Numbered from the stretch's first letter, positions 20,500-33,824 are shown. The stretch: DNA of 64,000 bases from Dactylis glomerata (GCA_007115705.1 QXEO01001868.1:62001-126000), one strand, 5' to 3'. Notes: generated from the sequence alone by a model not told the origin. Numbers and translations: made by a program.

Positions 20500-21743
20500 T
20501 CAATAGGTGTTTTTTGGAGGGCATTGGAGACTTGGCTATATCATGAAGAATTAAGGGATCTTCATCAATATATTGTCTCAAGTCAGATCAATTGGATTAT
20601 CTTGTTTATATCATATATCTAATGTTCCTCTTTGCGGTAACATGTACTCAACTTATCTACATTGAAAGTTACTCGCCCCTTTTGCATGTGTTGGTTGTGT
20701 TCCATTACATGTGTTGGTATATGTTGTGCTACCTACTTGTTTTATTTTGATTAATCAAGTATGTACTTGTGGGTTTGCGCACCATGTATGTGTGTTTCTC
20801 TTTGAGCCTATTGCATCTTCTTTTATATTATTTGGCTCTTTTGAGAGACTAATGGACTATCCCATTTTGGGGGAGTGATATGCTTTGGCACTTCACAATC
20901 CTAATTATGTGTGCACATGAGGAATACCACTTAGTGTTGATATTTGAATTTATCTAGTCTCTATGTGGTATGTCATGTTCATGAGAAACTCAAATTCTAT
21001 AATGTCCATTAATCTTCTTATATGGAATTTTATTTGCCTCTTGTGAAAATAATTGCTTTATCACATTATGCGGAAGTAATATGCTTTGTGCATACTACAA
21101 ACCCATAAAATGTGTATATTTGAGGTTGTGTCACATAGTGTTGATATTGCAAATTATCTTTCTTCTATGTGACATGTTTGCTCAAACAAGTTTCAATTTT
21201 CTAAATTGTTTTATTGCTCTTGCTTTGGATCTTGTTTGTGAGATACATTCTTGGTAGGGTTTTCCTAAAACGTGGAATTCTACATCAAAATTGGAAAACC
21301 ATTTACTTCAAGTTATTCTAATCATTGCTTTGCGTGATTGTTTAACTATTTGAGTCTATCAAGAATATCTTCTTTAGCATGGTGTTTAATTCTTATCCTT
21401 TTCATATGCTTCTTGTTGTGAAGATGATCTTGGATTTATGTGTAAAATACCACCGGGAAATTAATAACTCCAAATACCTCTTGCCCTTGAACAATTGGTA
21501 CTTTGTCTTGTGGTATATATATATTGATCATCTTTACATTGGCTATTGCTTTTAATTACCTTATCTCTTGCCAAGAAATGTATTTGTTTTATTTCCCATT
21601 GTCTTCCTTGACTCTTGTGAGTCCATTTGATTTTGTTGAACTTGTTTTGTGTTATTTTTAATGTAGGTAGAGATGATGATCCCATTTGTGTGTATTTTGT
21701 ATTCAAATGCAAAATCATAAATAATACACTAATCTTGGGGGAG
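20500..21743 (+). other. Non-coding interior of the Copia-type element, left part
   Basis: T-rich sequence without a pol-like frame. Diverged blocks recur (TGGGGGAGTGATATGCTTTG near 20868 and CGGAAGTAATATGCTTTGTG near 21071), suggesting an old internal duplication of about 200 bp. The last five bases before the nested element (CTCTC, 21744-21748) are its target duplication. Confidence 0.5.
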
Positions 21744-21748
21744 CTCTC

Positions 21749-23366
21749 TGATACGTCTCAAACGTATCTATAATTTTTGATGCTACATGCTTGTTTTTAC
21801 ACCATTTGCCTATTGTTTCGTTACACTTAGTGGCACTTTTATGCATTTTCCGGAACTAACCTATTAACAAGCGCCACAGTGCCAGTTTCCTGTTTTCTGC
21901 TGTTTTTGTGTTTCAGAAGTGATACACAGGAAATATTCTCGGAATTGGACGAAACAAGTTCCTAAAGTCCTATTTTACCCGGAAGCTTCCAGAGATCCGA
22001 AGAAGTGTCGGAGGGGAGCCACCAGGGCCCCACACGCGTGGGTGGCGCGGCCAGGCCCATGGCCGCGCCGGGCCCACGTGAGGGCGCCTGGCCCCTCCTC
22101 TGACATCGTCCCTTCGCCTATAAAGACCCCCCGACGGAAAAAACCTAAGTACCCGATCAGATTTCCAGAACACATCGCGATCCGCCGCCGCCGTCGACCC
22201 GAAGATCGGGAGGGTCAGAAGCTCTTCCCGGCACCCTGCCGGAGAGGGGAATCGCCACCGGAGGTCTTCTTCATCGCCATGCTTGCCTCCGGAGCGATGA
22301 GTGAGTAGTCTACCTTGGACTATGGGTCCATAGCAGTAGCTAGATGGTTGTCTTCTCCACCATGTGCTTCATGTTTAGATCTCATGAGCTGCCCTACATG
22401 ATTGAGATCACCGTTATGTAATTCTATGATGTTGGTTTGTTGGGATCTGATGAATATTGGTGTTTATGATTAAGTTGCTATACTGAATTATATCTTTTGT
22501 TATCTCTATGTTGTTTATGATCTTGCATGCTCTCCGTTGTTAGTAGCTATCTTGGCCGAGTAGTTGCTAGTGACTCCAAGAGGGGGTATTTATGCTCGAT
22601 AGTGGGTTCATGTCTCTATTTCACCTGGGGGAGTGACAGAAACCTCTAAGGTGGTAGATGTGCTGTTGCTACTAGGGAGAAAACAACATTCATATGCTCA
22701 AGGGCATATGCTTTGTTTACATTACACACTTTGCTTAATGCAATTATCTGTTGTTCGCAACTTAATACTACTGGGGTGTTCGGATTGATATCCCCGGGAG
22801 TGGATTATTAGTCATAGATGCAGTTGGATGGCGGTCTATGTATTTTGTTGTAATGCCCAGAGTAAATCTCATAGTGATCTTCTTGACATATCACGTTATC
22901 TTTATTCTATCAATTGCCCAACTGTAATTTGTTTACCCAGCATGTTTTATCTATGGAGAGACACCACTAGTGAACTGTGGACCCCGGTCCTATTTCCATC
23001 ATATTGCTATCACCTGTTTACTTTACTCGCACTGTTTACTTTACTCGCATACTATATTGTTTTCCACTCGATACGCTCATAATCTTTGTTTCAAGCAAAC
23101 CGGTGAGATTGACAACCTCATCGCAAGTTGGGAACAAAGTACTTGGTTGTGTGTGTGCAGGTTCCATATCACCTTCAGTCGTCGCCGTCTCTCCTCTCCT
23201 GATCGATAAACCTTGGTATCTTAACTGAGGGAAAACTAGCCGCTACACTCATCATACCTTCCTCTTGGGGTTCCCAACGGGCTGGTCATTCACCACGCAC
23301 AAGGACTTAGTGCTCCACATCAACTACACGCCACCAGTTCTTTTCTGGCGCCATCACCGAGTAGCA
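21749..23366 (+). repeat. 5' LTR, copy A
   Basis: It starts TGATACGTCTC and ends GAGTAGCA. TATAAAG at 22119-22125 is the likely promoter TATA. The frames inside it, such as the one translating to MAVYVFCCNAQSK, recur in every LTR of the family and are not taken as genes. Confidence 0.93.
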
Positions 23367-23376
23367 GCTTCTTTTC

Positions 23377-23394
23377 TGGCGCCGTTGCCGGGGA
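23377..23394 (+). promoter_or_regulatory. Primer binding site, tRNA-Asp type (copy A)
   Basis: TGGCGCCGTTGCCGGGGA, ten bases after the 5' LTR. The same string follows the LTR in copy B at 46380 and, with two mismatches, in copy C at 55323. Confidence 0.85.
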
Positions 23395-23564
23395 GGAAGA
23401 GAAGACTTCTGCGAGGGGAGTTTTTCGCACACACATCCTTTACTTTGTTATTGTTTTGCTTTACTTTATTTATTTTACCTGCATTGCTTTTTATCAAAAA
23501 CCCAAAAAAATTAGAATCCTTTGTAGTTGTTTTTACTTGTCTTGCTTTATCATGCTTTCTATCA

Positions 23565-24536
23565 ATGGTTGGTTTCTTTGAAACTAAATCTTTTTGGCAA
23601 GGTGGGTTCACGGAAGAGCAACAAAAATATTATGAGGAACACCGCTTGTCACAAAAAGGGAAACACTTATGGGAACAAATCAATAGATTATATATTATTG
23701 CTAGAAATGTGTGCTCTACTTATAATGTTACTTATTGCTTTGATGAATCTTGTTGCTGTAGGAGGTATAAACACCTCCCTTTTCAATGTGAGTATAATGA
23801 TGATGTTACCATATCTTCTTATATTAATGGAAATTATGACTTTTATGATGTGGAACAAATTGAAGAATTTATTGCTTGGAAGGGTGCATTCGAACTTGCT
23901 TATTTGCTTGAAAATACTGATGATGCACCTTATAAATATGAGATTTATGATATACTCACATTTAGCTTTGATAATTACAAGGAAGGAAATGGCTATATTC
24001 TTAAATATCTTAATAGATGCTCTCCAACGGAAGAGACTAATGCCTTGAAGGAGCCTATGGAAGAAGAAATGGATGAAACTGGAAGCTCTTTAGATGAAAA
24101 AGAGGAGGAGAGTGATGATCAAGAGGAGGAAGAATGGAGTTACCCATGTCTACCTCGCAATAAGAGTAACTCTCTAACTAATACCTTAATTGATCGCCTT
24201 CCATGCTTAACAAAAGAGGGTGAGTGTGATATTTATATTGTTGAGTTTGATGCTACTGAAAATTATTATGAGAGAGGAAAATATGGTTGTTGGAATTCTC
24301 ATGTTACTAAAACACCTCTCTTTATATTGAAAGCTCCGAAGTTGCTCTTGTTTTATCTACCCATACTTGTTACTATGTGCTTCTTTGATTTATTTTCTTA
24401 CAAGATTCCTATGCATAGAAAGTGGGTTAGACTTAAATGTGTTTTATATTTGCTCCTTGATGCTCCTTTTGGTGTCCATTCATATTTCTTATGTGAGCAT
24501 CTTCTCAAATTACTGAGCCTAGCTCAAAGGCGTTAA
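23565..24536 (+). CDS. Retrotransposon-borne ORF type 1, unknown function
   Basis: A 323-aa open frame. The longer frame starts inside the LTR and runs through the primer site, so ATG 23565 is chosen; it sits about 200 nt after the LTR, much like the ORFs of copies B and C. The protein begins MVGFFETKSFWQGGFTEEQQ, has Cys-rich CFDESCCCRRYKH and an acidic stretch around residues 180-210 (EEEMDETGSSLDEKEEESDD). A hydrophobic, membrane-like segment lies near the C-terminus (LLLFYLPILVTMCFFDLF). It ends SLAQRR. No zinc knuckle, protease or polymerase motif is seen. It shares no recognisable similarity with the ORFs in copies B and C except the last residues and the 3' flank. The function is unknown. 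Confidence 0.6.
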   Translation: MVGFFETKSFWQGGFTEEQQKYYEEHRLSQKGKHLWEQINRLYIIARNVCSTYNVTYCFDESCCCRRYKHLPFQCEYNDDVTISSYINGNYDFYDVEQIEEFIAWKGAFELAYLLENTDDAPYKYEIYDILTFSFDNYKEGNGYILKYLNRCSPTEETNALKEPMEEEMDETGSSLDEKEEESDDQEEEEWSYPCLPRNKSNSLTNTLIDRLPCLTKEGECDIYIVEFDATENYYERGKYGCWNSHVTKTPLFILKAPKLLLFYLPILVTMCFFDLFSYKIPMHRKWVRLKCVLYLLLDAPFGVHSYFLCEHLLKLLSLAQRR

Positions 24537-27447
24537 AGAAAAGCACTCTTGGGAGATAACCCAATGTTTTCTTTTCAGTACTTTTTCTTTTATTTGAGTC
24601 TTGTAAGTCATTACTACTGTAATTACCGCTCCTTATCTTGTTTATTTCGTTTTTGTGCCAAGGGAAGCCTCTAATTTGAGCGAGGTAAAGATTTGGGGAT
24701 GTTGCTGTCCTGAAACTGTTTTCGGTGCTGCACCGTAAAAATTCGTATAAATTCTCTGTTTATTTTTTGGACCTGCGATTTCTTGTGCATATGCCCCAGG
24801 TTATATCCAAACTTTTGTTAGTTGAACACTTTTTGATTTGAGCAACAGAAAATCCCTCAAAAATTCGACCTTTGTTAGCTGTTCAGTTTTGACAGATTTC
24901 TGCCAATATTTGTGTTTGCCACTTTATCGCTTTCTTTTGAGTTCTTTTGATCACGGAACTTTTTGGGAGGTTGCTACAGTAGTATTTGCTATATATGTGG
25001 TGGTTTTGAGTTGAAACCTGAAGCTAAAAGGGGTTGAATATATTTTATGCTTACACTAATGTTGCTAATAGAATTGTGTTTAGTTTTGTATGAAGGAAGT
25101 TTTCAAGTGTAGGGATTGGAGAATGATGAGATGAGTTGAAGAATGGACAAAAGCTCAAGCTTGGGGATTCCCATGCATCACCCCAAGAAATATCCAAGAA
25201 GTACAAGCGTCAAAGCTTGGGGATGCCCCCGAGGCACCCCTTCTTCATCGGCAAAAATCAGGTCACCTTTCAAAACACTATATTTTTATTGCTTCATGCA
25301 CTATGTGTTTTCCTTGGAGCGTCAGTTGTTTTAGTTTTCTTAGTTAGTTTTAGTTTGTTTGTTTGCTGCAATAAATGGTTGGACCCCAACAAATTTTCTT
25401 TGGAGGAGATGTACTCGTTTTCATTTGCGAAGAACGCTCGATGAATTAATAAGAGTGAAAATGAAGTTGTTCTTGCGTTCTACTTTTTCTGCTACTGCTT
25501 TTGGTTTTCGTTTTCGCCTTGATTTGCGTTCAGATCTTGTCATATCTTTTCATCAAGGTGTATTTTTGCCTCTGATCTTTATTGGTTTTCATCAAAAGAG
25601 GTGTTTATAAAATTTTCAAATGGTGTTGGAAAAGAGAAAAAGCTTTGTGCAAAATAGTGGTACAAGAAGGAGCTTGTGTAGACTGCAGCTTAGGCTTTTT
25701 CATGTCATGCTTGATGTCTTTTTGATAGTATGTTTAGTAGTTTTGCTGTAGCATGACTTGTCTCAAATAACTGAGATTGCTTAATGAGCCTTTGAAAAAA
25801 ATCATGCGTTGTTTTTATTGTATGGAAGCATTATTTTGGTTCTCTCCTTGATGCTTTATTTGGGTTGACTTGGCGCATGCTCACACATGTTAGACTCTTA
25901 CAAAGTCGCCATTAGCCTTCATGATCATTTAGTTTTTGACTTTTGATGCCACCTTATGCTTCTTTTAATGTCGCTTTGTCGCTTTGCATGATTATGGCCA
26001 TTATTGCTCTCTTAGTTGGTCGCTCCCAGTCTTTTGCTAGCCCTCGCCTTGTACTGAGTATGAGCTCTACTCATGCATCCAACTCCTAAAAGCCAAAGTT
26101 TTCCAAAGTGTCCACCATACATACCTACTAGCAATTTGCTATTCCAAGTAAATTTGACTTGCTTTTATTTTCTCTTCAAATTAAACTCTTACCAGTGTTA
26201 TGCGAAATTCGGTCAGTAAAGCTCTCACGAACCAGAAGGCACACTTTACTTTTTCCTGTTCTAAAAAATTGACATTGTGGTCTCTTATGTTGAGTTATTA
26301 TGCTTGCAAGTTGTAAGTTGGATTCTAGCCCAGCCATGCTGTCATGGGCAAGCTTTCAACATTGCACTTCTTATTTGAGTTGATATCGTGATCTTTTGTT
26401 TATGGATGCCCGCGGTGTGAAATGAATTGGGAATCTTGTAGGGATCATGGAGTTTGTATATGTGTTAGGGAAACGCCGGGCCGCCAATCTAAGCCATGCA
26501 TAATTCATGGTGGAAATTTGCAGCATACCCATGGTGAACATTCGACGACGCATCTCACAATAAAAAGCTAAACAATATAGCAAATAAAAGAGATGTCGAG
26601 GTGTTCATTGTCTGCTTGTCCTGTCATTTTGGTGTGGGCTTGTTCCATGTCATCGGGCACGGAGGTACCCCATTGGCGGTTCTCACTGATATGCATATAC
26701 TTACAATGGCAAGAGCCTTGCTTGGGACTCTAAGTAAAGTAGCATGAGGTTTGGGTACTCGTATTCATGGGACACGAGGTCTTCAACTTATGATTTGTCA
26801 AGCATATGCATCATAATTGTTCTCGCATTAACTTTAACCATTCAAGATGCTTATGATGGGGGCAATGAGAGCTCAAAGCCGGTAAGTACCATAATTTTTG
26901 AAGGTTATAAAACTTGCAATCACTGCTTCCCTCTGCGAAGGGCCTTTCTTTTACTTTTATGTTGAGTCACCACTTTCTTTCTTTATGCACCATTAAGAGA
27001 GCATAGTTGTCATTCTTAGTGTGATATGCATTGTCCCAAAGTTCATTGATTGACTCATATTGATTGGTTTCACTTGTTCTTAAATTATTTGTATCTAGTC
27101 GCCCTCTTAAACTTGAAGGTGTCCTATGCATTTATGTTTTGCTCTCTTTGAAGGACAAGCTGAAAACCATTTGTATGTTTTTCCTTATGATTTGAACACA
27201 CGTTTGACTTTCATTGTTTCATTTTCATGATCTTTTGTTTGTGTTGATTTGCATGTTTACAACATGGTTGCTAAGTTCTTATTGTCATGATTACATCTTC
27301 ATGCCCATGTTTTAAGTTCTTATGATCCCAGCTCACAAATGCTTACATATATGATCAAGATTGTGTAGGTGCATGTCACCTCAAAAATTATTTCTTTGTT
27401 ATCACTTACCTACTCGAGGACGAGCAGGAGTTAAGCTTGGGGATGCT
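24537..27447 (+). other. 3' non-coding interior of copy A
   Basis: It starts with AAGAAAAGCACTCTTGGGAG, a trailer shared by copies A, B and C, followed by long T-rich sequence. It ends in TTAAGCTTGGGGATGC, a polypurine-type tract abutting the 3' LTR. Repeated phrases AAGCTTGGGGATGCC and CAAGCTTGGGGATTCC occur near 25150-25230. No gene was found. Confidence 0.6.
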
Positions 27448-29062
27448 TGATACGTCTCAAACGTATCTATAATTTTTGATGCTCCATGCTTGTTTTTACA
27501 CCATTTGCCTATTGTTTCGTTACACTTAGTGGCACTTTTATGCATTTTCCGGAACTAACCTATTAACAAGCGCCACAGTGCCAGTTTCCTGTTTTCTGCT
27601 GTTTTTGTGTTTCAGAAGTGATACACAGGAAATATTCTCGGAATTGGACAAAACAAGTTCCTGAAGTCCTATTTTACCCGGAAGCTTCCAGAGATCCGAA
27701 GAAGTGTCGGAGGGGGGCCACCAGGGCCCCACACGCGTGGGTGGCGCGGCCAGGCCCATGGCCGCGCCGGGCCCACGTGAGGGCGCCTGGCCCCTCCTCT
27801 GACATCGTCCCTTCGCCTATAAAGACCCCCCGACGGAAAAAACCTAAGTACCCGATCAGATTTCCAAAACACATCGCGATCCGCCGCCGCCGTCGACCCG
27901 AAGATCGGGAGGGTCCAGAAGCTCTTCCCGGCACCCTGCCGGAGAGGGGAATCGCCACCGGAGGTCTTCTTCATCGCCATGCTTGCCTCCGGAGCGATGA
28001 GTGAGTAGTCTACCTTGGACTATGGGTCCATAGCAGTAGCTAGATGGTTGTCTTCTCCACCATGTGCTTCATGTTTAGATCTCATGAGCTGCCCTACATG
28101 ATTGAGATCACCGTTATGTAATTCTATGATGTTGGTTTGTTGGGATCCGATGAATATTGGTGTTTATGATTAAGTTGCTGTACTGAATTATATCTTTTGT
28201 TATCTCTATGTTGTTTATGATCTTGCATGCTCTCCGTTGTTAGTAGCTATCTTGGCCGAGTAGTTGCTAGTGACTCTAAGAGGGGGTATTTATGCTCGAT
28301 AGTGGGTTCATGTCTCTATTTCACCTGGGGGAGTGACAGCTCTAAGGTGGTAGATGTGCTGTTGCTACTAGGGAGAAAACAACATTCATATGCTCAAGGG
28401 CATATGCTTTGTTTACATTACACACTTTGCTTAATGCAATTATCTGTTGTTCGCAACTTAATACTACTGGGGTGTTCGGATTGATATCCCCGGGAGTGGA
28501 TTATTAGTCATAGATGCAGTTGGATGGCGGTCTATGTATTTTGTTGTAATGCCCAGAGTAAATCTCATAGTGATCTTCTTGACATATCACGTTATCTTTA
28601 TTCTATCAATTGCCCAACTGTAATTTGTTTACCCAGCATGTTTTATCTATGGAGAGACACCACTAGTGAACTGTGGACCCCGGTCCTATTTCCATCATAT
28701 TGCTATCACCTGTTTACTTTACTCGCACTGTTTACTTTACTCGCATACTATATTGTTTTCCACTCGATACGCTCATAATCTTTGTTTCAAGCAAACCGGT
28801 GAGATTGACAACCTCATCGCAAGTTGGGAACAAAGTACTTGGTTGTGTGTGTGCAGGTTCCATATCACCTTCAGTCGTCGCCGTCTCTCCTCTCCTGATC
28901 GATAAACCTTGGTATCTTAACTGAGGGAAAACTAGCCGCTACACTCATCATACCTTCCTCTTGGGGTTCCCAACGGGCTGGTCATTCACCACGCACAAGG
29001 ACTTACTGCTCCACGTCAACTACACGCCACCAGTTCTTTTCTGGCGCCATCACCGAGTAGCA
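27448..29062 (+). repeat. 3' LTR, copy A
   Basis: Nearly identical to 21749-23366. It lacks four bases (GAAACC region near 28340) and differs at scattered single sites. The target duplication CTCTC follows. Confidence 0.93.
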
Positions 29063-29067
29063 CTCTC

Positions 29068-31473
29068 CTATATTTTCTATAACATACTCTTGCGGCTTAT
29101 TTCAATTGGTATTGGTTATTGTTGGAAGACAAATCTTTTTGTTTTTGGTACTTAGTGTGCCATCATAAAAAGAGTGGAGAGTTTGGTTTGTTTGTTGGAA
29201 CCTTGGTCTCTTTGGGAGAATGGCTATCTCTTTTCTTGATTTTGCTCTATATTCTTAAAATGAGATAAGTCATTGGGCATGTGTCTTTTAGTGATCCTTT
29301 ATGCTCATTGGCGTTTGCTTTGTTCACTTGGTGGACTTTGGAGTCAATATTGTGTTGAATTAATTCTTTGATATAATTTGGACAACTCTTGGGTTTTCAC
29401 ACCTTCGTGTGACTCTTTGGTCTTCTTGGTGTTTCGTCCAAATTGTATCTCCCTTTGGCTCTTGAAAGTTTTTAGCATGCATATTTACTTACTACATATT
29501 TTATGGCATGCTTTGCTTTCTTTGATCCAATATATAGGGTAAACTCCAATAAGTCCTAAATCGGCTAAGATGTGCATGAAATTCAAGTTCATATCTATAT
29601 GCACATATTTATGTGGAGCTTGTCCTATATATTGTAGTGTCTCTAACTACTTCGGACCCAATGAGTTTGGGGACCATATTGTACTTGAATATGTTTTAGG
29701 TACATGGGAGATATATTGGTGCTTGTCTCAATAAGAAGGATGAAGCGGTGACTAGTTGATATTTTGTGGCAAGCTAGGATTATTGAAGAACTCCTATCTA
29801 CTACATCCTTCCAATGATATCTCGGTAACAAGTATCTTATTCATGCATACTTTTCTAGCATCTAACCTTGTGTGGGTCATTTCATGGCATGAAAATCTTT
29901 ATTTGCAATGATCTTAATGAAACCTCTTTATTGTAAATGTGAGTAATTTGAGATGAGTGCATATTTTGGGGAACCCTTCCCAAATATGTCTATCTAGCAA
30001 TTTTATTGCATATCATTTCCTCAAGTTCCTCACATGTGTAATATTGATGAAAGTGCAAATTTAGTTCTTTCTTTTGGTATACCTATTTGTGATACTTGTT
30101 GCTTTTCTCAAAACATCCCAACTATCTTCTTTCCCTTGTTGATATTTGTGATGTCTTTAAAATGTTTGTGGTTGAAGTTCTTCAATATGCAATAAGATAA
30201 ATTGAGCCTTTGGCCATGCTTTAAAAGCAAAATTCTCATTGGTATATTGCATGAACTTGTTTAGATATCATGTTCTATTCTTTGTATCTATTTTATGTGT
30301 ATATGTTTCTTTGTGATAATTATCTTTGTGATGTTGTCTACTTAGAAACTTATACACATGAGAAATGATATCTCCTTAACTGATATCTTTTTTTTCCTTG
30401 TGTGTTGGGATGGAATGCTAAGCAATATCATTCATTGAGGACTATGTGGATGCTCTTTGTGCATCCTTGTACTAGTCTTATAATATGCTTTGTCATTCCT
30501 ATCACACATTCCTTTGGTTGAGGCATTTAATATGTCGGTTCCTTACTTGTTGCTCAACCATTTCTTTGATATAAGTGTTAAAAATATTGTCTTTTCTATG
30601 ATCTCTTGCTAATGGTTGCTTTTAAATGGTAGTGAGGGAGTGAGGATTCCATGTTGTGCAAATTGTTTTGAAATACAAAACGTCTATCTTGTGCACGTAC
30701 CTTGGGGAGCTTCTTCATTTTATTTAAAGCACCATTTTGCGGTTATCATAGTATTTTGATGTCACTTGGTATCATTTTGTTTTGAATAATATCGAGGTAG
30801 TGATGATTTCATGTTTGTGCACCTTCACTTAAATTCAAATGGAATATGTTGTGCACAAACCTTGGGGAGCTTCTTCATGTTATTTAGAGCATTGTTTGGT
30901 CTTATCATAATATCTTTATTAAATTCGTTTTTGGATCTTTTGATTGCTACCTTCATTTGTTGGAAGTTTTACCATCATGTCATCCTTTTGTTTGCAATCT
31001 TTGATCCTTAATATAGGTTGATTTCCTCCAATTTTTTGTCCTTGGATTTGTGCATGTGTTTTCAATCTTTTGGGGCCATGCACACCTTGAGGAGGAACTC
31101 TCACTATATTGGCCTTCTAAGCCTTTCCGCCCATTTTGGCAATGGATGCCAATGGGGGAGAAGTTTCGAGGGTTTGAAGGAAATTGGGCTTCATGCTTTG
31201 GTTTTGTTCTTAAGCATTTGCCTTCCATGCTTTGCATGGGTGAGTATATATAGTGTAAACTCCACCAACAACATTGGTTGGCAATCTATGCAATGAAATT
31301 CAAGTTTATTCACACGTGCATAGATTGTGGGGGAGTTTGCTCTATATATGATGGTTCTACTAGCATCACTTACTTTTGTAGTAATTGATGTTAGTGTAAC
31401 CATCTTAGTTCTTTAGATTCATTATATAAACCCTCTCAAAGAGATTGTCATCAATTACCAAAATGGGGGAGAT
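29068..31473 (+). other. Non-coding interior of the Copia-type element, right part
   Basis: It continues the sequence interrupted at 21748. It is T-rich with a duplicated block (CTTGGGGAGCTTCTTCAT at about 30701 and 30862). No pol frame could be read. It ends with AAAATGGGGGAGAT, the polypurine tract for plus-strand priming. Confidence 0.6.
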
Positions 31474-33808
31474 TGAAAGTGCATGTGCCCTCATGTGTGC
31501 TTTTGGTAATTAATGACAATCCCTATGGACTAATGTTTGCATTGAGTTATATTTGTAGGACTTGTCCGTAAACAACGCTTGATCCATATGTTGGGTTCAA
31601 GGTTGTAAGAAGTTGAATATAAAGAAGATTATGTGATGATCAAGTTGTTATTCAAGGAGTGATCTGAAGATTGGTCATAAAGGAGTTGAGCCTATATAGA
31701 GTGTGTCTTGAGGAATAAGATGGAGTGAGCTCTCATGTGCATTCTCAAGACATCATCAATGTTGATCAAGTCGAAGCGCAAGTTCAAGATAGGCTTCCAG
31801 AAGATATCATTTGCTTGAAGCTCGGTGTCCATTTGGTGGTAATGGACATGTGAAGATATTTCTCTAGTGTCTCTCCCATAGTGATGTACGGGGGAGCAAT
31901 CCGCAAGACTTCACCGAGCAAGCGCAATCAAGAAAGGTAGTCCAACTTGAGAAGATCAAGATCGTCACCTTCTAGCTCAAGTGGAATGCACAAGGCAAAG
32001 GTATGTTCTTGATAGGGTTTCTTTCTTACCGGTCTCATAGTGTGGGAGACCGGGTTTAGGATCGATAGCCGTACTATCAAGAGGGGCTCTCAAGTGAGTA
32101 ACTTATTCGTATCGTTCGGAGAGAGCTCAAACCTTTGCATACTTGGCATTATCTTTCTTGGTTCTTATTTGGGTTTTATCCAAATGATGTTTAGAGCTTG
32201 TGGTTAGTTCCATGACAAGCTCTAGCTCATCAAAAACGGATTTCGCATGAAACTCTTATTGCGTTTTTGATGTTTGGAGGTTTTACCGGTTTGTCTTTGT
32301 AGAGAGGTCAAAACTTTCTTCATTTGGTTTTACCCTCCTTGGTTGGACTATGATGTTTCTATGCATAGACTTGTAGAGCTCATTGTTGTGATTCCAACGA
32401 GCTAAAGATCATCAAAAACGGAGTCTGGATGCTCAAGTTATGATCGTTTTGGTTTCAGCTGTTTCTGCCTATTCCAGGGCCGGAGACTCCGGACTCGGAA
32501 GGCCGGAGACTCCGGCCCAAAATGTGTTTTCGCCATTTTTCGTCCGGAGTTTTGGCCTGGAACCTCCGGGTACTTTTCCAGGTCAAAGTCTCCGGCCCCT
32601 ACGGACCGGAGACTCCGGCCCAAGTCTCCGGACCTCGAAAACTCGAGGTGTCGCTCAGCGCAGAGATGGGGGCGGAGGCTTTTTAGCCCCTGCCCGGAGT
32701 CTCCGCCCTCCTAAGGCCGGAGACTCCGGAGAAAGTGGCCTGCAACGGCTATTTTCGTGGGGAGACCTATAAAAGGCCCCCTTCTTCCTCCTTGGGCTGG
32801 TGGCTACTCCTTCTCTCTCTCCTCCATTGTTGACCTTGAGTAGCTTGCTCTCCCTCTCCATTCCTCCCATGTTTCTTGCATCTTTTTGAGGGAAAAGTGA
32901 GAGGAGATCTAGATCTATCTTTCCACCAATCAATATCCTCTCTAAGTGAGGGGAACCTTGTGGATTTGGATCTTGGAGTTCTTGGTGATTCTCCTCCTTT
33001 GTTCTTCCTCTCTTATTCCCCCATAAGCATTAGTTGCTTTGTTGGAATTTGAGAGTGAAGGATTTGAGCACTTGTGTTCTTGCCATTGCATTGGTTGCAT
33101 CAGTTTGAGTTCTCCTCGGAGATTCGGTGGTGAAAGCAAGAAGCTTATTTCCTCTTGGGTTCTTGGAACCCTAGACGGCTTAGTGGATTTCTTGGGGAGC
33201 TCCAAATAGGTTGTGGAGATCTTTCCAAGCTTTGTGGTGCCTCCGTGGCGATTATTGGGAGCCTCCAATTGAGTTGTGGAGTGTGCCCCAATCTTAGTGG
33301 CTTTGTGGATTTGGGAGCCTCCAATTAAGTTGTGGAGTTGCCCCAAGCTTTGTGCGGGTTCGGTGACCGCCCTCAAGGGTCCCATAGTGGATCGGGTCTT
33401 CCATCTTGGTGGGAGGGCTCGAGGAGATTACGGTGAGCCTCCGTGGCGTTTGGGGAGCCTTGTGCCTCCACACCGCTCCAACGGAGATTAGCACCCGCAA
33501 GGGTGTGAACTTCGGGATACATCATCGTCTCCGCGTGCCTCGGTTATTTCTATACCCGAGCTCCTTTACTTATGCAATTTACTTTGTGATAGCCATCGTG
33601 CTTGAAGTCTTATATATCTTGCTATCACATAGTTGCTTATCTTGTTTAGCATAAGTTGTTGGTGCACATAGGTAAGCCTAGTTTATTTAGGTTTTGTATG
33701 TTTGGCAAATTAAACGTTAGTTTTATTCTGTATTTGTCAAGCCACTCGTAAAAGTTTTTAATCGCCTATTCACCCCCCCCCGGTCTAGGCGACATCCGTG
33801 TCCTTTCA
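31474..33808 (+). repeat. Complete 3' LTR of Copia-type element
   Basis: A 2335-bp LTR with TGAAAG and CTTTCA ends. It gives the missing first 640 bp of the 5' LTR. A C run near the end (33771-33781) differs in length from the 5' copy. Confidence 0.92.
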
Positions 33809-33824
33809 ACAATAGGAGAAGGAG

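Larger units (their letters stand above)
21749..29062 (+). mobile_element. Young non-autonomous LTR retrotransposon, copy A of TGATACGTCTC family
   Basis: LTRs of 1618 and 1615 bp begin TGATACGTCTCAAACG and end in CA. A perfect 5-bp duplication CTCTC flanks the element (21744-21748, 29063-29067). The primer site TGGCGCCGTTGCCGGGGA matches the tRNA-Asp type used by Athila-like Ty3/Gypsy elements. There is one ORF of unknown function and no recognisable gag-pol. By eye the LTRs differ at about a dozen sites plus a 4-bp and a 1-bp indel, under 1%, so insertion is recent. Confidence 0.95.
16378..33808 (+). mobile_element. Non-autonomous Copia-type LTR retrotransposon with nested insertion
   Basis: The 3' LTR begins TGAAAG and ends CTTTCA. 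The incomplete 5' LTR matches its last 1.7 kb. A primer site for initiator-Met tRNA follows the 5' LTR, then a gag ORF, then long non-coding DNA with no protease, integrase or reverse transcriptase reading. A purine tract (ATGGGGGAGAT) precedes the 3' LTR. The interior is split by a 7.3-kb element at 21749-29062. The two LTR copies differ at roughly 30 or so positions over 1.7 kb by eye, about 2%. The 5-bp duplication cannot be checked because the left end is lost. Confidence 0.88.

Noticed and set aside
22828..23082. Frame reading MAVYVFCCNAQSK, also present at 28524 and in altered form at 45771 and 49110
   Set aside because: It lies within LTRs of the TGATACGTCTC family and decays between copies, so it is not taken as a gene.
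23265..23564. Extended N-terminus of the copy A ORF
   Set aside because: This part covers the LTR end and primer binding site; the ATG at 23565 matches the position of the ORFs in copies B and C.
20500..31473. A hidden pol gene in the Copia-type element
   Set aside because: I looked for protease, integrase and reverse transcriptase motifs in the plus-strand text and found none; the interior is T-rich and full of stops.
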